Shown here in pieces: positions 17,874 to 25,987 of a DNA stretch of 64,000 bases. The stretch is from JBKQHQ01 sp052148715 (lineage in GTDB: Bacteria; Pseudomonadota; Alphaproteobacteria; Rhizobiales; Xanthobacteraceae). Position numbers and translations under genes: made by a program. The first letter of the stretch is position 1. Every line of letters starts with the position of its first letter. The DNA is taken from the NCBI GenBank assembly GCA_052148715.1, contig JBKQHQ010000227.1, positions 1 to 64,000 on the forward strand, read 5' to 3'. The notes under the pieces were generated by a model. It was given only the letters and a program-made list of their open reading frames with translations. It was not told the origin of the DNA and made no database searches.

Positions 17874-18515
17874 TCAAGGGTAGAGCCGCGTCTTGGTCCA
17901 CGGGGTGCCTGGCGCGTTGCGGCGGAACTCGATCCGGTCGTGCAGTCGAAACGGCCGATCTTGCCAAAACTCCATCACAAGCGGAATGACGCGCAGACCC
18001 GACCAGTGTGGCGGCCGAGGTACCGGGCCGAGCGCGAATTTCGCGGTATGAGCGGCGACCGACTGTTCGATTGCGAAGCGGCTTTCGAGCGGCGCCGATT
18101 GATTGCTTGACCACGCCCCAATCTGCGACAGCCGCGGGCGGGTAGCGAAGTATGTATCGGCTTCCACTTCGCCCACGCGCTCCACCGGACCGCGAAGGCG
18201 TACCTGCCGTGCCAGCGACTTCCAGTGAAACAACAACGCGCCTTTTGGCTGCGCTTCTAGCTCTTTACCCTTCTGACTATGGAGATTCGTATAAAAGACG
18301 AAGCCGCGCTCGTCGAAGCCCTTCAATAGCACCATGCGCAAGTTGGGGAGACCTTTGGCATCGACGGTTGCCAGCGCCATCGCGTTGGGGTCGACTGCTT
18401 CGGACCGAGTCGCCAGCCCAAGCCAAGCACCGAAAAGCTGCAAAGGCTCGTCGGCTCCGGTAAAATCATCGGCCGTTAACGAAGTTGGGTGTTCAATCGG
18501 GGCGGTGTCTGACAT
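17874..18515 (-). CDS. pdxH: Pyridoxamine 5'-phosphate oxidase
   Basis: A 213-residue FMN enzyme that makes pyridoxal 5'-phosphate from PNP or PMP. The core is complete: NAMALATVDAKGLPNLRMVL, GFVFYTNLHSQKGKEL (FMN site), ALLFHWKSLARQVRLRGPVE, ATRPRLSQIGAWSSNQS, and the C-terminal PPHWSGLRVIP and RLYP. The C-terminal RLYP-type ending and the length are normal. The start is divergent from the lipoprotein gene by about 17 bp if the TTG start of that gene is right. Confidence 0.96.
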   Translation of the reverse strand: MSDTAPIEHPTSLTADDFTGADEPLQLFGAWLGLATRSEAVDPNAMALATVDAKGLPNLRMVLLKGFDERGFVFYTNLHSQKGKELEAQPKGALLFHWKSLARQVRLRGPVERVGEVEADTYFATRPRLSQIGAWSSNQSAPLESRFAIEQSVAAHTAKFALGPVPRPPHWSGLRVIPLVMEFWQDRPFRLHDRIEFRRNAPGTPWTKTRLYP

Positions 18516-18531
18516 TCGGTGGAGTATCTCC

Positions 18532-19047
18532 TTGGGCAGCTCGCCGCTGAGTGCTGCGTTCCGGCAGCCCAGCCATCATAGCATAGCGCTGGCGCGACCA
18601 CGGTACCGGCGCCGAGGCGCCTTTGTGGCCGCGCTCATGCTGGCCTGGACGAGCGGCGGGTGTAGCTTCTCGTATCAACTCGGATCGCTGTTCGGGAAAA
18701 ACAAGGACGAACAAGCGGGCGAAGTGACCGGATCCATGGCGGCAACGGCGCAGCCCGGTGAAGGCAATCCGGCCGATGCTGACCTTGCCTTCGCCCGCGC
18801 GGCCGCAGCCGAAGTCCTGAGCCGGGGCGGCAAGGACACGAGCATTCCCTGGGAAAACCCCGACACAGGAGCGCGCGGGACCGTCACGCCTATTGCTTCG
18901 GCTTACAACCAGGACGGGCTCGTGTGCCGTGATTTTCTGGCGAGCTATGTCCGCGCCGGTGCCGAATCCTGGCTGCAGGGCGAAGCCTGCCGGGTGCACG
19001 AGGGCCGATGGGAGGTGCGTAGCCTCAAGCCGTGGAGGCGCTCCTGA
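18532..19047 (+). CDS. RT0821/Lpp0805-like surface lipoprotein
   Basis: A small outer-envelope lipoprotein. A basic n-region (RPRYRRRG), a hydrophobic stretch and the lipobox TSGGC lead into a mature part ending in NQDGLVCRDFLASY and WLQGEACRVHEGRWEVRS, which resembles the Rickettsia 17-kDa/RT0821 family C-terminal domain with two cysteines. No ATG precedes the basic n-region in frame. A TTG at 18532 with GGAG 8 bp upstream is the best start; a GTG at 18625 or ATG at 18637 would lack the basic residues. It is followed by a DnaJ-type gene on the same strand. Confidence 0.75.
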   Translation: MGSSPLSAAFRQPSHHSIALARPRYRRRGAFVAALMLAWTSGGCSFSYQLGSLFGKNKDEQAGEVTGSMAATAQPGEGNPADADLAFARAAAAEVLSRGGKDTSIPWENPDTGARGTVTPIASAYNQDGLVCRDFLASYVRAGAESWLQGEACRVHEGRWEVRSLKPWRRS

Positions 19048-19191
19048 GCGCCTCGCTCGGTTACGCGGACCGATCAGTCTTGACAAACAGGCGCGCGCAA
19101 GTGTGCCGCGCGTTGCGTGGGCGCCTTCTCCTACCCACATTTCATCATTGCCGGCGTGTGGCCGGCGGGGGACCAATCGGAGACCATCAGG

Positions 19192-20184
19192 ATGCGCGAC
19201 CCCTATGAGGTTTTGGGGGTATCGCGGGGTGCGACCGCGGCCGAAATCAAGAGTGCGTTCCGGCGGCTTGCCAAGAAGCTGCACCCGGATGCCAACAAGC
19301 ATGACCCGAAGGCGGCGAGCCGGTTCGCCGAGCTGAACGCTGCCCATGAGATTCTCGGCGACGGCGACAAGCGCAAAGCCTTTGATCGCGGCGAAATCGA
19401 TGCGGAGGGCAAGCCGCGATTCCAAGGCTTCGAAGGCTTCGGCGCGGACGCGGGCGGCCGCTTTCGCCGCGACGGAGGTTTCGAGGCCTTCACCTCCGGG
19501 CCGGAAGGATTTCACCGATCCGGCGGCGCGGGGCCGGGCACCTTTCGGAGCAGTGGCGGCTTCGAGGAGATCCTGAAGGACGTTTTTTCGGGCCTCGGGG
19601 GAGGGGCCAGACGCCGTCCCGGCGCCCGTTTCGAAACGGAGGACGCGACTGTCGCACGCGGCGGCCAGGATGTTGCCGTCTCGGTGACCATTACGCTGTC
19701 GGAGGCCGTGAGCGGCATCAAAAAGCGTGTGCATCTGCCCACCGGCAAGGACGTCGATGTGAGAATTCCGGCGGGTCTGACCGAGGGAAAGCAGATCCGG
19801 CTTCGCGGGCAGGGCTTGCCCGGAGCGGACGGGTCCGTCGGCGATGCATTGATTACCGTTTCACTTGCGCCGCATTCGACCTTCAGTCTCGATGGTGCCG
19901 ATTTGCGGCTCGACCTCCCGATAACGCCCTATGAGGCAGTCCTCGGCGGGAAGGTGCGCGTGCCCACGCTCGATGGCGTCGTCGAGCTCGCGATACCACC
20001 TGGTACCAATGGCGGGCGGACGTTCCGGCTAAAAGGTAAAGGATTGCCAACAAAGAAGTCGGCAGGCGACCTTCTCGTCACCGTGCAGATCATGTTGCCG
20101 GAGCATGTCGATCCCGAGCTGGAGCAATTCCTGCGCAAGTGGCGGGCCACCAAGCCGTACGACCCGCGCGCCGAGCTGGCCTAG
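19192..20184 (+). CDS. DnaJ C-terminal domain chaperone (CbpA-like)
   Basis: A 330-residue Hsp40 without zinc fingers. The J domain covers about 1-65 with HPD at 31-33, then a Gly/Phe-rich linker (about 75-150: repeated GFEGFG, GGFEAF), then two beta-barrel client-binding domains (AVSVTITLSEAVSGIKKRVH and LITVSLAPHSTFSLDGADL). It lacks CxxCxGxG repeats, so it is a type II co-chaperone like CbpA. It would deliver clients to DnaK. The stop overlaps the convergent anti-sigma gene by 4 bp. The ATG at 19192 directly precedes RDPYEVLGV. Confidence 0.92.
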   Translation: MRDPYEVLGVSRGATAAEIKSAFRRLAKKLHPDANKHDPKAASRFAELNAAHEILGDGDKRKAFDRGEIDAEGKPRFQGFEGFGADAGGRFRRDGGFEAFTSGPEGFHRSGGAGPGTFRSSGGFEEILKDVFSGLGGGARRRPGARFETEDATVARGGQDVAVSVTITLSEAVSGIKKRVHLPTGKDVDVRIPAGLTEGKQIRLRGQGLPGADGSVGDALITVSLAPHSTFSLDGADLRLDLPITPYEAVLGGKVRVPTLDGVVELAIPPGTNGGRTFRLKGKGLPTKKSAGDLLVTVQIMLPEHVDPELEQFLRKWRATKPYDPRAELA

Positions 20185-20960
20185 TCAGTCTTCTTGGCCG
20201 CCTGGCTTTCCAGCTGGTCGTAAGCTGCCTGCGCGACGCGCTGAAGCTGGTCGCGATTGGGCGGTCCGCTGGCAACATAAGCCAGTTCCCGGTCGACCCA
20301 ATAGAGGGCCGCAGCCTGATCCTCGGCGCGAAACCGCATGGCCGTTTCCGGCTCGTTCGAGCGCGCGCAATAGAGCGTAAACCGCTCGCCTGAAGGGCCC
20401 TCATACATGAAGAACGCCGAGGCGCCGGTCGGGCCGGGCAGCAGGCGGCCGCCGACGAGCTTTAGCGCCATAGACTCCAGGTTCGGGACCCTCAGCTCAT
20501 AGCCAAGTCGCTTCGACAGCCATTGCCCGAGATGCGCGCGCTCGGCACCGGGCACCTCCACCGGATGGCGGACCTCGACGACATAGAGCCTGTAGGCATC
20601 CAACGCCTCGCTCGTGAACAACTCGAATCCGCTCGGTCCTGCCGACGCGCCGCGCGCCATCCAGCCGACCCCGGTGCCGACCAGAAATGCAACAATCGTC
20701 GTTGCCGCCGCTATCGCCGCCCATGAGCGCCCGGCCCGCGGCAGCCGCTCGAGCCTCAGGCGCTCGGGTACAGGCTCGACGGCGGTCGCGCCGTAGTGAG
20801 CGCGGATGACCTCGGCCTGCGCCCGCCATGCGGCTACCCGGGCCGCATCCTCGGGATGCTCGGCCAGCCATTTTTCGACCGCATCGCGCCGATCGGCCGG
20901 CAACTCGCCGTCCACGTGGGCGTGGAGCTCGTCTTCCGTGACGCCTGATCTATTCTTCAT
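20181..20960 (-). CDS. Transmembrane anti-sigma factor
   Basis: A 259-residue single-pass inner-membrane protein. The cytoplasmic N terminus starts VTEDELHAHVDGELPADRRD, the anti-sigma (RsiW-like) opening; one membrane helix lies at about 79-100; the rest is periplasmic. The usual zinc-coordinating H-x3-C-x2-C is absent: no Cys lies in the first 80 residues, so it is a zinc-free anti-sigma domain. It follows the ECF sigma gene by 17 bp on the same strand, which strongly supports a regulator pair. Release would probably need regulated proteolysis or a conformational signal. Confidence 0.9.
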   Translation of the reverse strand: MKNRSGVTEDELHAHVDGELPADRRDAVEKWLAEHPEDAARVAAWRAQAEVIRAHYGATAVEPVPERLRLERLPRAGRSWAAIAAATTIVAFLVGTGVGWMARGASAGPSGFELFTSEALDAYRLYVVEVRHPVEVPGAERAHLGQWLSKRLGYELRVPNLESMALKLVGGRLLPGPTGASAFFMYEGPSGERFTLYCARSNEPETAMRFRAEDQAAALYWVDRELAYVASGPPNRDQLQRVAQAAYDQLESQAAKKTD

Positions 20961-20977
20961 CGTCGTTCACCTTGGAA

Positions 20978-21514
20978 TTACTTCACGCGCCGCAGGACTC
21001 GCCGCTCGCCGTCGAGGTACGCCTTGATCTGCGTGCGGGCTCGCGCCAGACGCGACATGACGGTGCCGATCGGCACGCCTTGCACCTCGGCTACCTCGCG
21101 ATAGGTGAGGCCCTCGAGCACCACGAGGAGGAGGGTGCTGCGCTGCTCCTCCACGAGCCCGGCAAGGGCTCGCTCGATATCGCGCCCGCCCGCTTCAGGA
21201 CCCGCCGCGCCGGCGGTGTCGTTGTCGTCGATCGGCATCAACAACGGACGGCGGGCGAGTGAGCGCAGTCGGTTGCGGTTGAGATTGGTGAGGATCGTGT
21301 ACAACCAGCTGCGTACGTCTCCGCCGTGAAACAAATGTTGCGAGCGCAAGGCCCGGACCAGCGTATCCTGCACGAGATCGTCAGCCGTCTCGGCGTCCCG
21401 TGTCAGCGCCCGTGCATAGCGCCTGAGCGCTGGGATGGCCGCTTGGATGCCCTGCCGGAACCCGGTCACCTCGATCGCGCTCAACGCCCGCTCCTCGTTG
21501 CGAGAGTGCCCCAT
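20978..21514 (-). CDS. ECF-type RNA polymerase sigma factor
   Basis: A 178-residue sigma factor. Region 2 (LRRYARALTRDAETADDLVQ and DVRSWLYTILTNLNRNRLR) and region 4 (LVEEQRSTLLLVVLEGLTYR and VPIGTVMSRLARARTQIKAY) are both clear. It is cotranscribed with the anti-sigma gene. An ATG at 21589 would add 25 residues with no homology; the ATG at 21514 gives a normal length. The regulon is not visible here. Confidence 0.94.
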   Translation of the reverse strand: MGHSRNEERALSAIEVTGFRQGIQAAIPALRRYARALTRDAETADDLVQDTLVRALRSQHLFHGGDVRSWLYTILTNLNRNRLRSLARRPLLMPIDDNDTAGAAGPEAGGRDIERALAGLVEEQRSTLLLVVLEGLTYREVAEVQGVPIGTVMSRLARARTQIKAYLDGERRVLRRVK

Positions 21515-21860
21515 GCCATGGCTGTTCGGCGCCAACGAATATCTGGCTATGCCGGTGCACCGGCGCGGACGCCTGAGCGCAGTTACCATATTTTACTGAA
21601 TATTTAAGTCCTGAAGGCGAAAACACCGATGCTGCCCGGGTATTCCGCAGGGGATATTAAGGATGAAAAGCAAAGTAGGAAATAATTGAATCGGCGGCGG
21701 AGTGCGTTCGCTACCTCTAATACTATTGCTCGCTCGTTGAGATTATTGACCCGAACGCCGTCAAGACATGCGAATGTGTCGCCGGGCCTATGCTTGAAGC
21801 CCAAGGGGTCGTATGCCATACGAGGAGGTCGGCCCAGCGTCGCTGACAACAGGGGAAATT
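21515..21860. other. Divergent intergenic region, ECF sigma / fabI
   Basis: A 346-bp gap with an AT-rich core at 21590-21700 (ATATTTAAGTCCTGAAGGCG and nearby). It must hold the promoters for the sigma/anti-sigma pair and for fabI. Candidate -35/-10 elements are not clear enough to place. No protein with recognisable motifs is encoded. Confidence 0.4.
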
Positions 21861-22679
21861 ATGGCCGAAGTCTCGGGTCTCATGCGCGGCAAGCGCGGCC
21901 TGATCATGGGGGTTGCAAACGGCCGCTCGATTGCCTGGGGCATAGCCAAGGCCTGTCGTAATCAGGGCGCTGAGCTAGCTTTCAGCTACCAGGGTGATGC
22001 CCTCAAGAAGCGGGTGGAGCCGTTGGCCGAAGAGGTCGATGGCTTGATTGTGGGCCATTGCGACGTTTCCGACCCGGCCACGATCGATGCCGCCTTTGCG
22101 GCCGTGGAGGCGGCCTGGGGCAGCCTCGATTTCTTGGTTCACGCCATCGCATTCTCCGATCGTGCGCAGCTCGATGGCCGCTATGTCGACACGACGGCAG
22201 ACAATTTCGCCAAGACGATGATGATCAGCTGCTATTCGTTCACGGCGCTTGCCCAGCGGGCGGAGAAGCTCATGCCCCGGGGCGGCGCGCTGTTGACGAT
22301 CACGTATTACGGAGCCGAAAAATGGTTGCCGCATTACAATGTGATGGGTGTCGCCAAAGCCGGTCTTGAAGCGTCGGTGCGCTATCTAGCGGCTGATCTC
22401 GGCACCAAGAACATCCGCGTCAATGCCATTTCCTCCGGACCGATCAAGACGTTGGCGGCTTCTGGTATCGGCGATTTTCGCTACATTCTGAAGTGGAATG
22501 AATACAATGCGCCGTTGCGGCGGAGCGTCACCATCGAGGAAGTCGGGGATACGGGGGTGTATTTATTGTCTGATCTGTCGCGCGGCGTGACCGGCGAAAT
22601 CCATCACGTGGACGCTGGCTATCATATTGTCGGCATGAAGCATCCGGACGCCCCCGACATTGTGGTCGGCAAGGATTGA
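21861..22679 (+). CDS. fabI: Enoyl-ACP reductase (NADH)
   Basis: A 272-residue SDR-type enoyl-ACP reductase, the last step of fatty-acid elongation and the triclosan target. Signatures are GVANGRSIAWGIAK (17-30), the active-site residues Y149, Y159 and K166 (TYYGAEKWLPHYNVMGVAK), and the C-terminal GEIHHVDAGYHIVGM. The ATG at 21861 has AGGGGAA upstream; earlier in-frame starts add unrelated residues. It is followed at 71 bp by aroC. Confidence 0.96.
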   Translation: MAEVSGLMRGKRGLIMGVANGRSIAWGIAKACRNQGAELAFSYQGDALKKRVEPLAEEVDGLIVGHCDVSDPATIDAAFAAVEAAWGSLDFLVHAIAFSDRAQLDGRYVDTTADNFAKTMMISCYSFTALAQRAEKLMPRGGALLTITYYGAEKWLPHYNVMGVAKAGLEASVRYLAADLGTKNIRVNAISSGPIKTLAASGIGDFRYILKWNEYNAPLRRSVTIEEVGDTGVYLLSDLSRGVTGEIHHVDAGYHIVGMKHPDAPDIVVGKD

Positions 22680-22750
22680 TTTGCGCTTGCTGCGGCGCGC
22701 CATTTGACCGGTGATCCAGCGCGGGCTACGACACTGGCGGGTCGAATCCC

Positions 22751-23863
22751 ATGTCATTCAATACATTCGGGCATCTGTTCCGGGTCACTACATTCGGTGA
22801 AAGCCACGGTGCGGCAATCGGCTGCGTGATCGACGGTTGCCCCCCCTCCATTCCTCTGATCGCTAGCGATATCCAGCATCATCTCGATCGCCGCCGGCCT
22901 GGCCAGTCGCGCTTCACCACGCAGCGCCGGGAGCCCGATACGGTGAAGATTCTTTCCGGCGTGTTGGAGGAGGCGGGTCGGCAGGTGACGACCGGCACAC
23001 CTATCGCGCTGCTGATCGAGAATGTCGACCAGCGCTCCAAGGATTACGCGGAGATCAAGGATCGCTATCGGCCCGGACATGCCGATTACACCTATGATGC
23101 CAAGTACGGATTGCGCGACTATCGCGGTGGCGGCCGCGCGTCGGCACGGGAGACCGCCGCGCGGGTGGCCGCCGGCGCCGTGGCGCGCAAGGTCGTGCCC
23201 GGGATGGCGGTGCGCGGCGCCCTTGTGCAGATCGGCCGGATCCAGATCGACCGGCGGCGTTGGGATTGGGAGGAAGTCGAACGCAATCCGTTCTTTTGTC
23301 CTGACGCCGGATCGGTCCCGATTTTCACGGAGCACCTGGACGAAGTTCGCCAAGCCGGCTCATCGGTCGGCGCGGTGATCGAGGTCGTTGCCGAAGGAGT
23401 GCCGGTCGGGCTTGGCTCGCCGGTCTACGGCAAGCTGGACGGCGATCTTGCGGCTGCATTGATGGGGATCAATGCGGTCAAGGGCGTGGAGATCGGCGAC
23501 GGCTTTGCCGCTGCCGCTCTCACCGGCGAAGAGAACGCCGACGAGATCCGCATGGGCAATGATGGCCGTCCGCGATTCCTGTCCAATCATGCCGGCGGCA
23601 TTCTCGGCGGCATCTCGACCGGCCAGCCGATCGTTGTGCGCTTCGCCGTCAAACCGACCTCATCGATCCTTAACCCGCGCCGAACCGTCGACCGCTACGG
23701 AAGCGAGACCGAGATCACGACCAAGGGCCGGCATGATCCGTGCGTTGGAATTCGCGCGGTGCCGATCGGCGAGGCCATGGTGGCATGCGTCATGGCGGAC
23801 CACTATTTGCGCCAGCGCGGGCAGGTTGGCGAGACGCCGCATTGGCCGTTTGTGCGCCAATAA
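22751..23863 (+). CDS. aroC: Chorismate synthase
   Basis: A 370-residue enzyme converting EPSP to chorismate with reduced FMN, the last common step to aromatic amino acids. The family blocks are complete: GESHGAAIGCVIDGCPP near the start, RRPGQSRFTTQRREPD, RPGHADYTYDAKYG, RDYRGGGRASARETA, and NHAGGILGGISTGQP with FAVKPTSSI. The ATG at 22751 begins SFNTFGHLFRVTTFGESHG as expected. It is 19 bp upstream of ribB. Confidence 0.97.
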   Translation: MSFNTFGHLFRVTTFGESHGAAIGCVIDGCPPSIPLIASDIQHHLDRRRPGQSRFTTQRREPDTVKILSGVLEEAGRQVTTGTPIALLIENVDQRSKDYAEIKDRYRPGHADYTYDAKYGLRDYRGGGRASARETAARVAAGAVARKVVPGMAVRGALVQIGRIQIDRRRWDWEEVERNPFFCPDAGSVPIFTEHLDEVRQAGSSVGAVIEVVAEGVPVGLGSPVYGKLDGDLAAALMGINAVKGVEIGDGFAAAALTGEENADEIRMGNDGRPRFLSNHAGGILGGISTGQPIVVRFAVKPTSSILNPRRTVDRYGSETEITTKGRHDPCVGIRAVPIGEAMVACVMADHYLRQRGQVGETPHWPFVRQ

Positions 23864-23882
23864 ACGCCCCTTGGAGACTGCA

Positions 23883-24983
23883 TTGTCTGTCCTGATCGAG
23901 AATCACAAGAGCGTTGAATCCGCCGTGGCCGCCTTTGCGCGCGGTGAAATCGTGGTCGTGACCGATGACGATGACCGCGAGAACGAAGGTGACCTCTTCG
24001 TCGCCGCCTCGCTCTGCACGCCGGAGAAAATGGCCTTCATTATCCGCAATACGTCGGGCATCGTGTGCGCGCCGCTCGGCAATGACGACGCCAAGCGCTT
24101 GCACCTCGAGCCCATGGTCGCCGCGAATGACGCGCCGCTTGGCACCGCCTTCACGGTTTCGGTCGACTTTCGCCATGGCTTGACCACCGGGATCTCCGCC
24201 GAAGAGCGCAGCAATACGGTGCGTGGGCTTGCCAACGGCAACAGCGGCGCAGCCGATTTCGTTCGCCCGGGTCATGTCTTTCCGCTGATTGCTAAGGAAG
24301 GCGGGGTGCTGATGCGTTCCGGTCATACCGAAGCCTGTGTCGACCTGTGCCGGCTCGCGCGCTTGCCCGCCGTCGGTGTGCTGGCCGAACTGATGAACGA
24401 CGACGGAACGGTGATGCGTGGGCCACAGGTCGCCGCCTTTGCCGAACAGCACCACTTGCAGCGGATCTCAATCGCCGATCTCATTGCCTACCGTCAGGTG
24501 CGCGATAAGCTGATTGAGCGTGTCGCTGAGTTTCCGGTCGCCTCCGAGATCGGCCCATTGCAGGGCTACGCGTTCGTTACTCCATTCGACCAGGTGCACC
24601 ATATGGCCTTTGTCTACGGACGCATCGGTGATGGCCGAGGCGTTCCAGCACGGCTGCACCGCGGCAATATCGTCGGCGACGTGTTCGGAGGAGGGAAGCT
24701 GATCCGCGCGGCGCTCGCCCGGTTTAAGACGGAAGGACGCGGCGTAATCGTCTACTTGCGCGACGGCGCTTCGGGGGTTCCGACGGCAAGCATACCGAAA
24801 GACGGTGGCACCGGCTCGGAGGCGGCGCGCTCGCGGCAATGGCGCGAGGTCGGGTTGGGCGCACAGATTCTCAAAGATCTCGGCATTTCCTCGATCCGTC
24901 TGCTCACCTCCGCTCGGCTTACTTATATCGGGCTCTCCGGTTTCGGGATCCAGATCGAGTCGACCGAGAATACGGAGGGCTAA
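23883..24983 (+). CDS. ribB: 3,4-dihydroxy-2-butanone 4-phosphate synthase with degenerate GTP cyclohydrolase II domain
   Basis: A 366-residue riboflavin-pathway enzyme. The RibB domain (1-205) is intact: TDDDDRENEGD at 27-37, FTVSVDFRHGLTTGISAEER, and HTEACVDLCRLA. The C-terminal RibA-like domain (about 210-366) keeps the fold but has lost the zinc cysteines: where RibA has CxSECxxGD it reads LHRGNIVGDVFGGG. Only the DHBP synthase activity is expected; a separate RibA would be required elsewhere. This split state is known in Hyphomicrobiales. The start is TTG, with GGAG 6 bp upstream and close spacing after aroC. Confidence 0.93.
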   Translation: MSVLIENHKSVESAVAAFARGEIVVVTDDDDRENEGDLFVAASLCTPEKMAFIIRNTSGIVCAPLGNDDAKRLHLEPMVAANDAPLGTAFTVSVDFRHGLTTGISAEERSNTVRGLANGNSGAADFVRPGHVFPLIAKEGGVLMRSGHTEACVDLCRLARLPAVGVLAELMNDDGTVMRGPQVAAFAEQHHLQRISIADLIAYRQVRDKLIERVAEFPVASEIGPLQGYAFVTPFDQVHHMAFVYGRIGDGRGVPARLHRGNIVGDVFGGGKLIRAALARFKTEGRGVIVYLRDGASGVPTASIPKDGGTGSEAARSRQWREVGLGAQILKDLGISSIRLLTSARLTYIGLSGFGIQIESTENTEG

Positions 24984-25075
24984 GCCTCGTCAACGTGACG
25001 GCGTTTAGCAGCGCTGCGACTTTTTTTCGCCGCGGGGCGATGCGAGCATTGTCAACGCGCTCCATGGAGGCTTCG

Positions 25076-25930
25076 ATGCGCTGGCGTATCATCGTGATGG
25101 CGTTGTGCGCGGGTGTGGTGACAGTGCTGGCCGCCTTGGCCGTTACGTTGGCGGCGCCGGCGCGGACCGGCCGCCTTGCCGACACGGGTACGAGCGCGAT
25201 GCCGGTCGACATCGAACTCGTGTTGGCGGTCGATGTCTCCTATTCGATGGATCCGGATGAGCAGGCGCTGCAACGGGAGGGCTACGTCCAGGCGCTCACG
25301 TCGCCCGAGTTCCTGCGGGCGCTGCGCGAAGGCACGCACAGCAGGATTGCCATTACCTATTTCGAATGGGCCGGGTTCTCGGATCAGAAAATCATTCTGC
25401 CGTGGCGGTTGATCGACGGTCCGGAATCGGCCGACGGCGTGGCAGCAGAGATCGCGCGTGCGCCATACCGGCGTTCCTCCCGCACTTCGATTTCAGGTGC
25501 GCTGCAGTTCGCGACGCCTCTGTTCGAGGGTAGTGGCTACCGAGGGCTGCGCCGTGTGATCGACGTTTCGGGCGATGGCGCCAACAACAACGGCCCTCCA
25601 GTCGCCGTGGAACGCGACGTCGTGGTTGAGAAAGGCATCACTATCAACGGTCTGCCGATCATGCTCAAGCGGCCGACCTTCGCCAACATCGATATCGAGG
25701 ACCTCGACATCTATTACGAGGATTGCGTGATCGGCGGCCCCGGCGCCTTCGTCGTGCCGATCAAGGAGCGCCAACAATTCAAGGAGGCGATCCGCACCAA
25801 GCTGGTGCTGGAGATCGCCGGCCGAATGCCCGACGCGCGCGTCATCCCGGCCTCGGCGGACGCGCCGCGGATCTCGTGCACGATCGGCGAGCAGCTGTGG
25901 GAGCAACGTTGGGGCGGCTACGGGCGGTGA
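25076..25930 (+). CDS. DUF1194 (VWA-like) exported protein
   Basis: A 284-residue secreted or membrane-anchored protein. A signal anchor covers about 5-26, then a von Willebrand-A-like DUF1194 domain: VLAVDVSYSMDPDE (MIDAS DxSxS), SISGALQFATPLF and VIDVSGDGANNNGPP. It may bind a divalent metal and a protein partner; the partner is unknown. Three ATGs occur in frame (25040, 25064, 25076). The last has GGAGG 5 bp before it and gives the best signal sequence. It is convergent with the rRNA methyltransferase gene. Confidence 0.88.
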   Translation: MRWRIIVMALCAGVVTVLAALAVTLAAPARTGRLADTGTSAMPVDIELVLAVDVSYSMDPDEQALQREGYVQALTSPEFLRALREGTHSRIAITYFEWAGFSDQKIILPWRLIDGPESADGVAAEIARAPYRRSSRTSISGALQFATPLFEGSGYRGLRRVIDVSGDGANNNGPPVAVERDVVVEKGITINGLPIMLKRPTFANIDIEDLDIYYEDCVIGGPGAFVVPIKERQQFKEAIRTKLVLEIAGRMPDARVIPASADAPRISCTIGEQLWEQRWGGYGR

Positions 25931-25987
25931 CGACGAAGAGCAGTTCCAGGTTCACCGGAAACGCCATTATCTCGGGCACGTTCTGCC

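Noticed and set aside
21604..21849. 81-residue minus-strand ORF upstream of the ECF sigma gene
   Set aside because: No motif or ribosome binding site; it overlaps the promoter region of fabI.
23883..24983. Bifunctional RibBA
   Set aside because: The zinc-binding cysteines of GTP cyclohydrolase II are missing.
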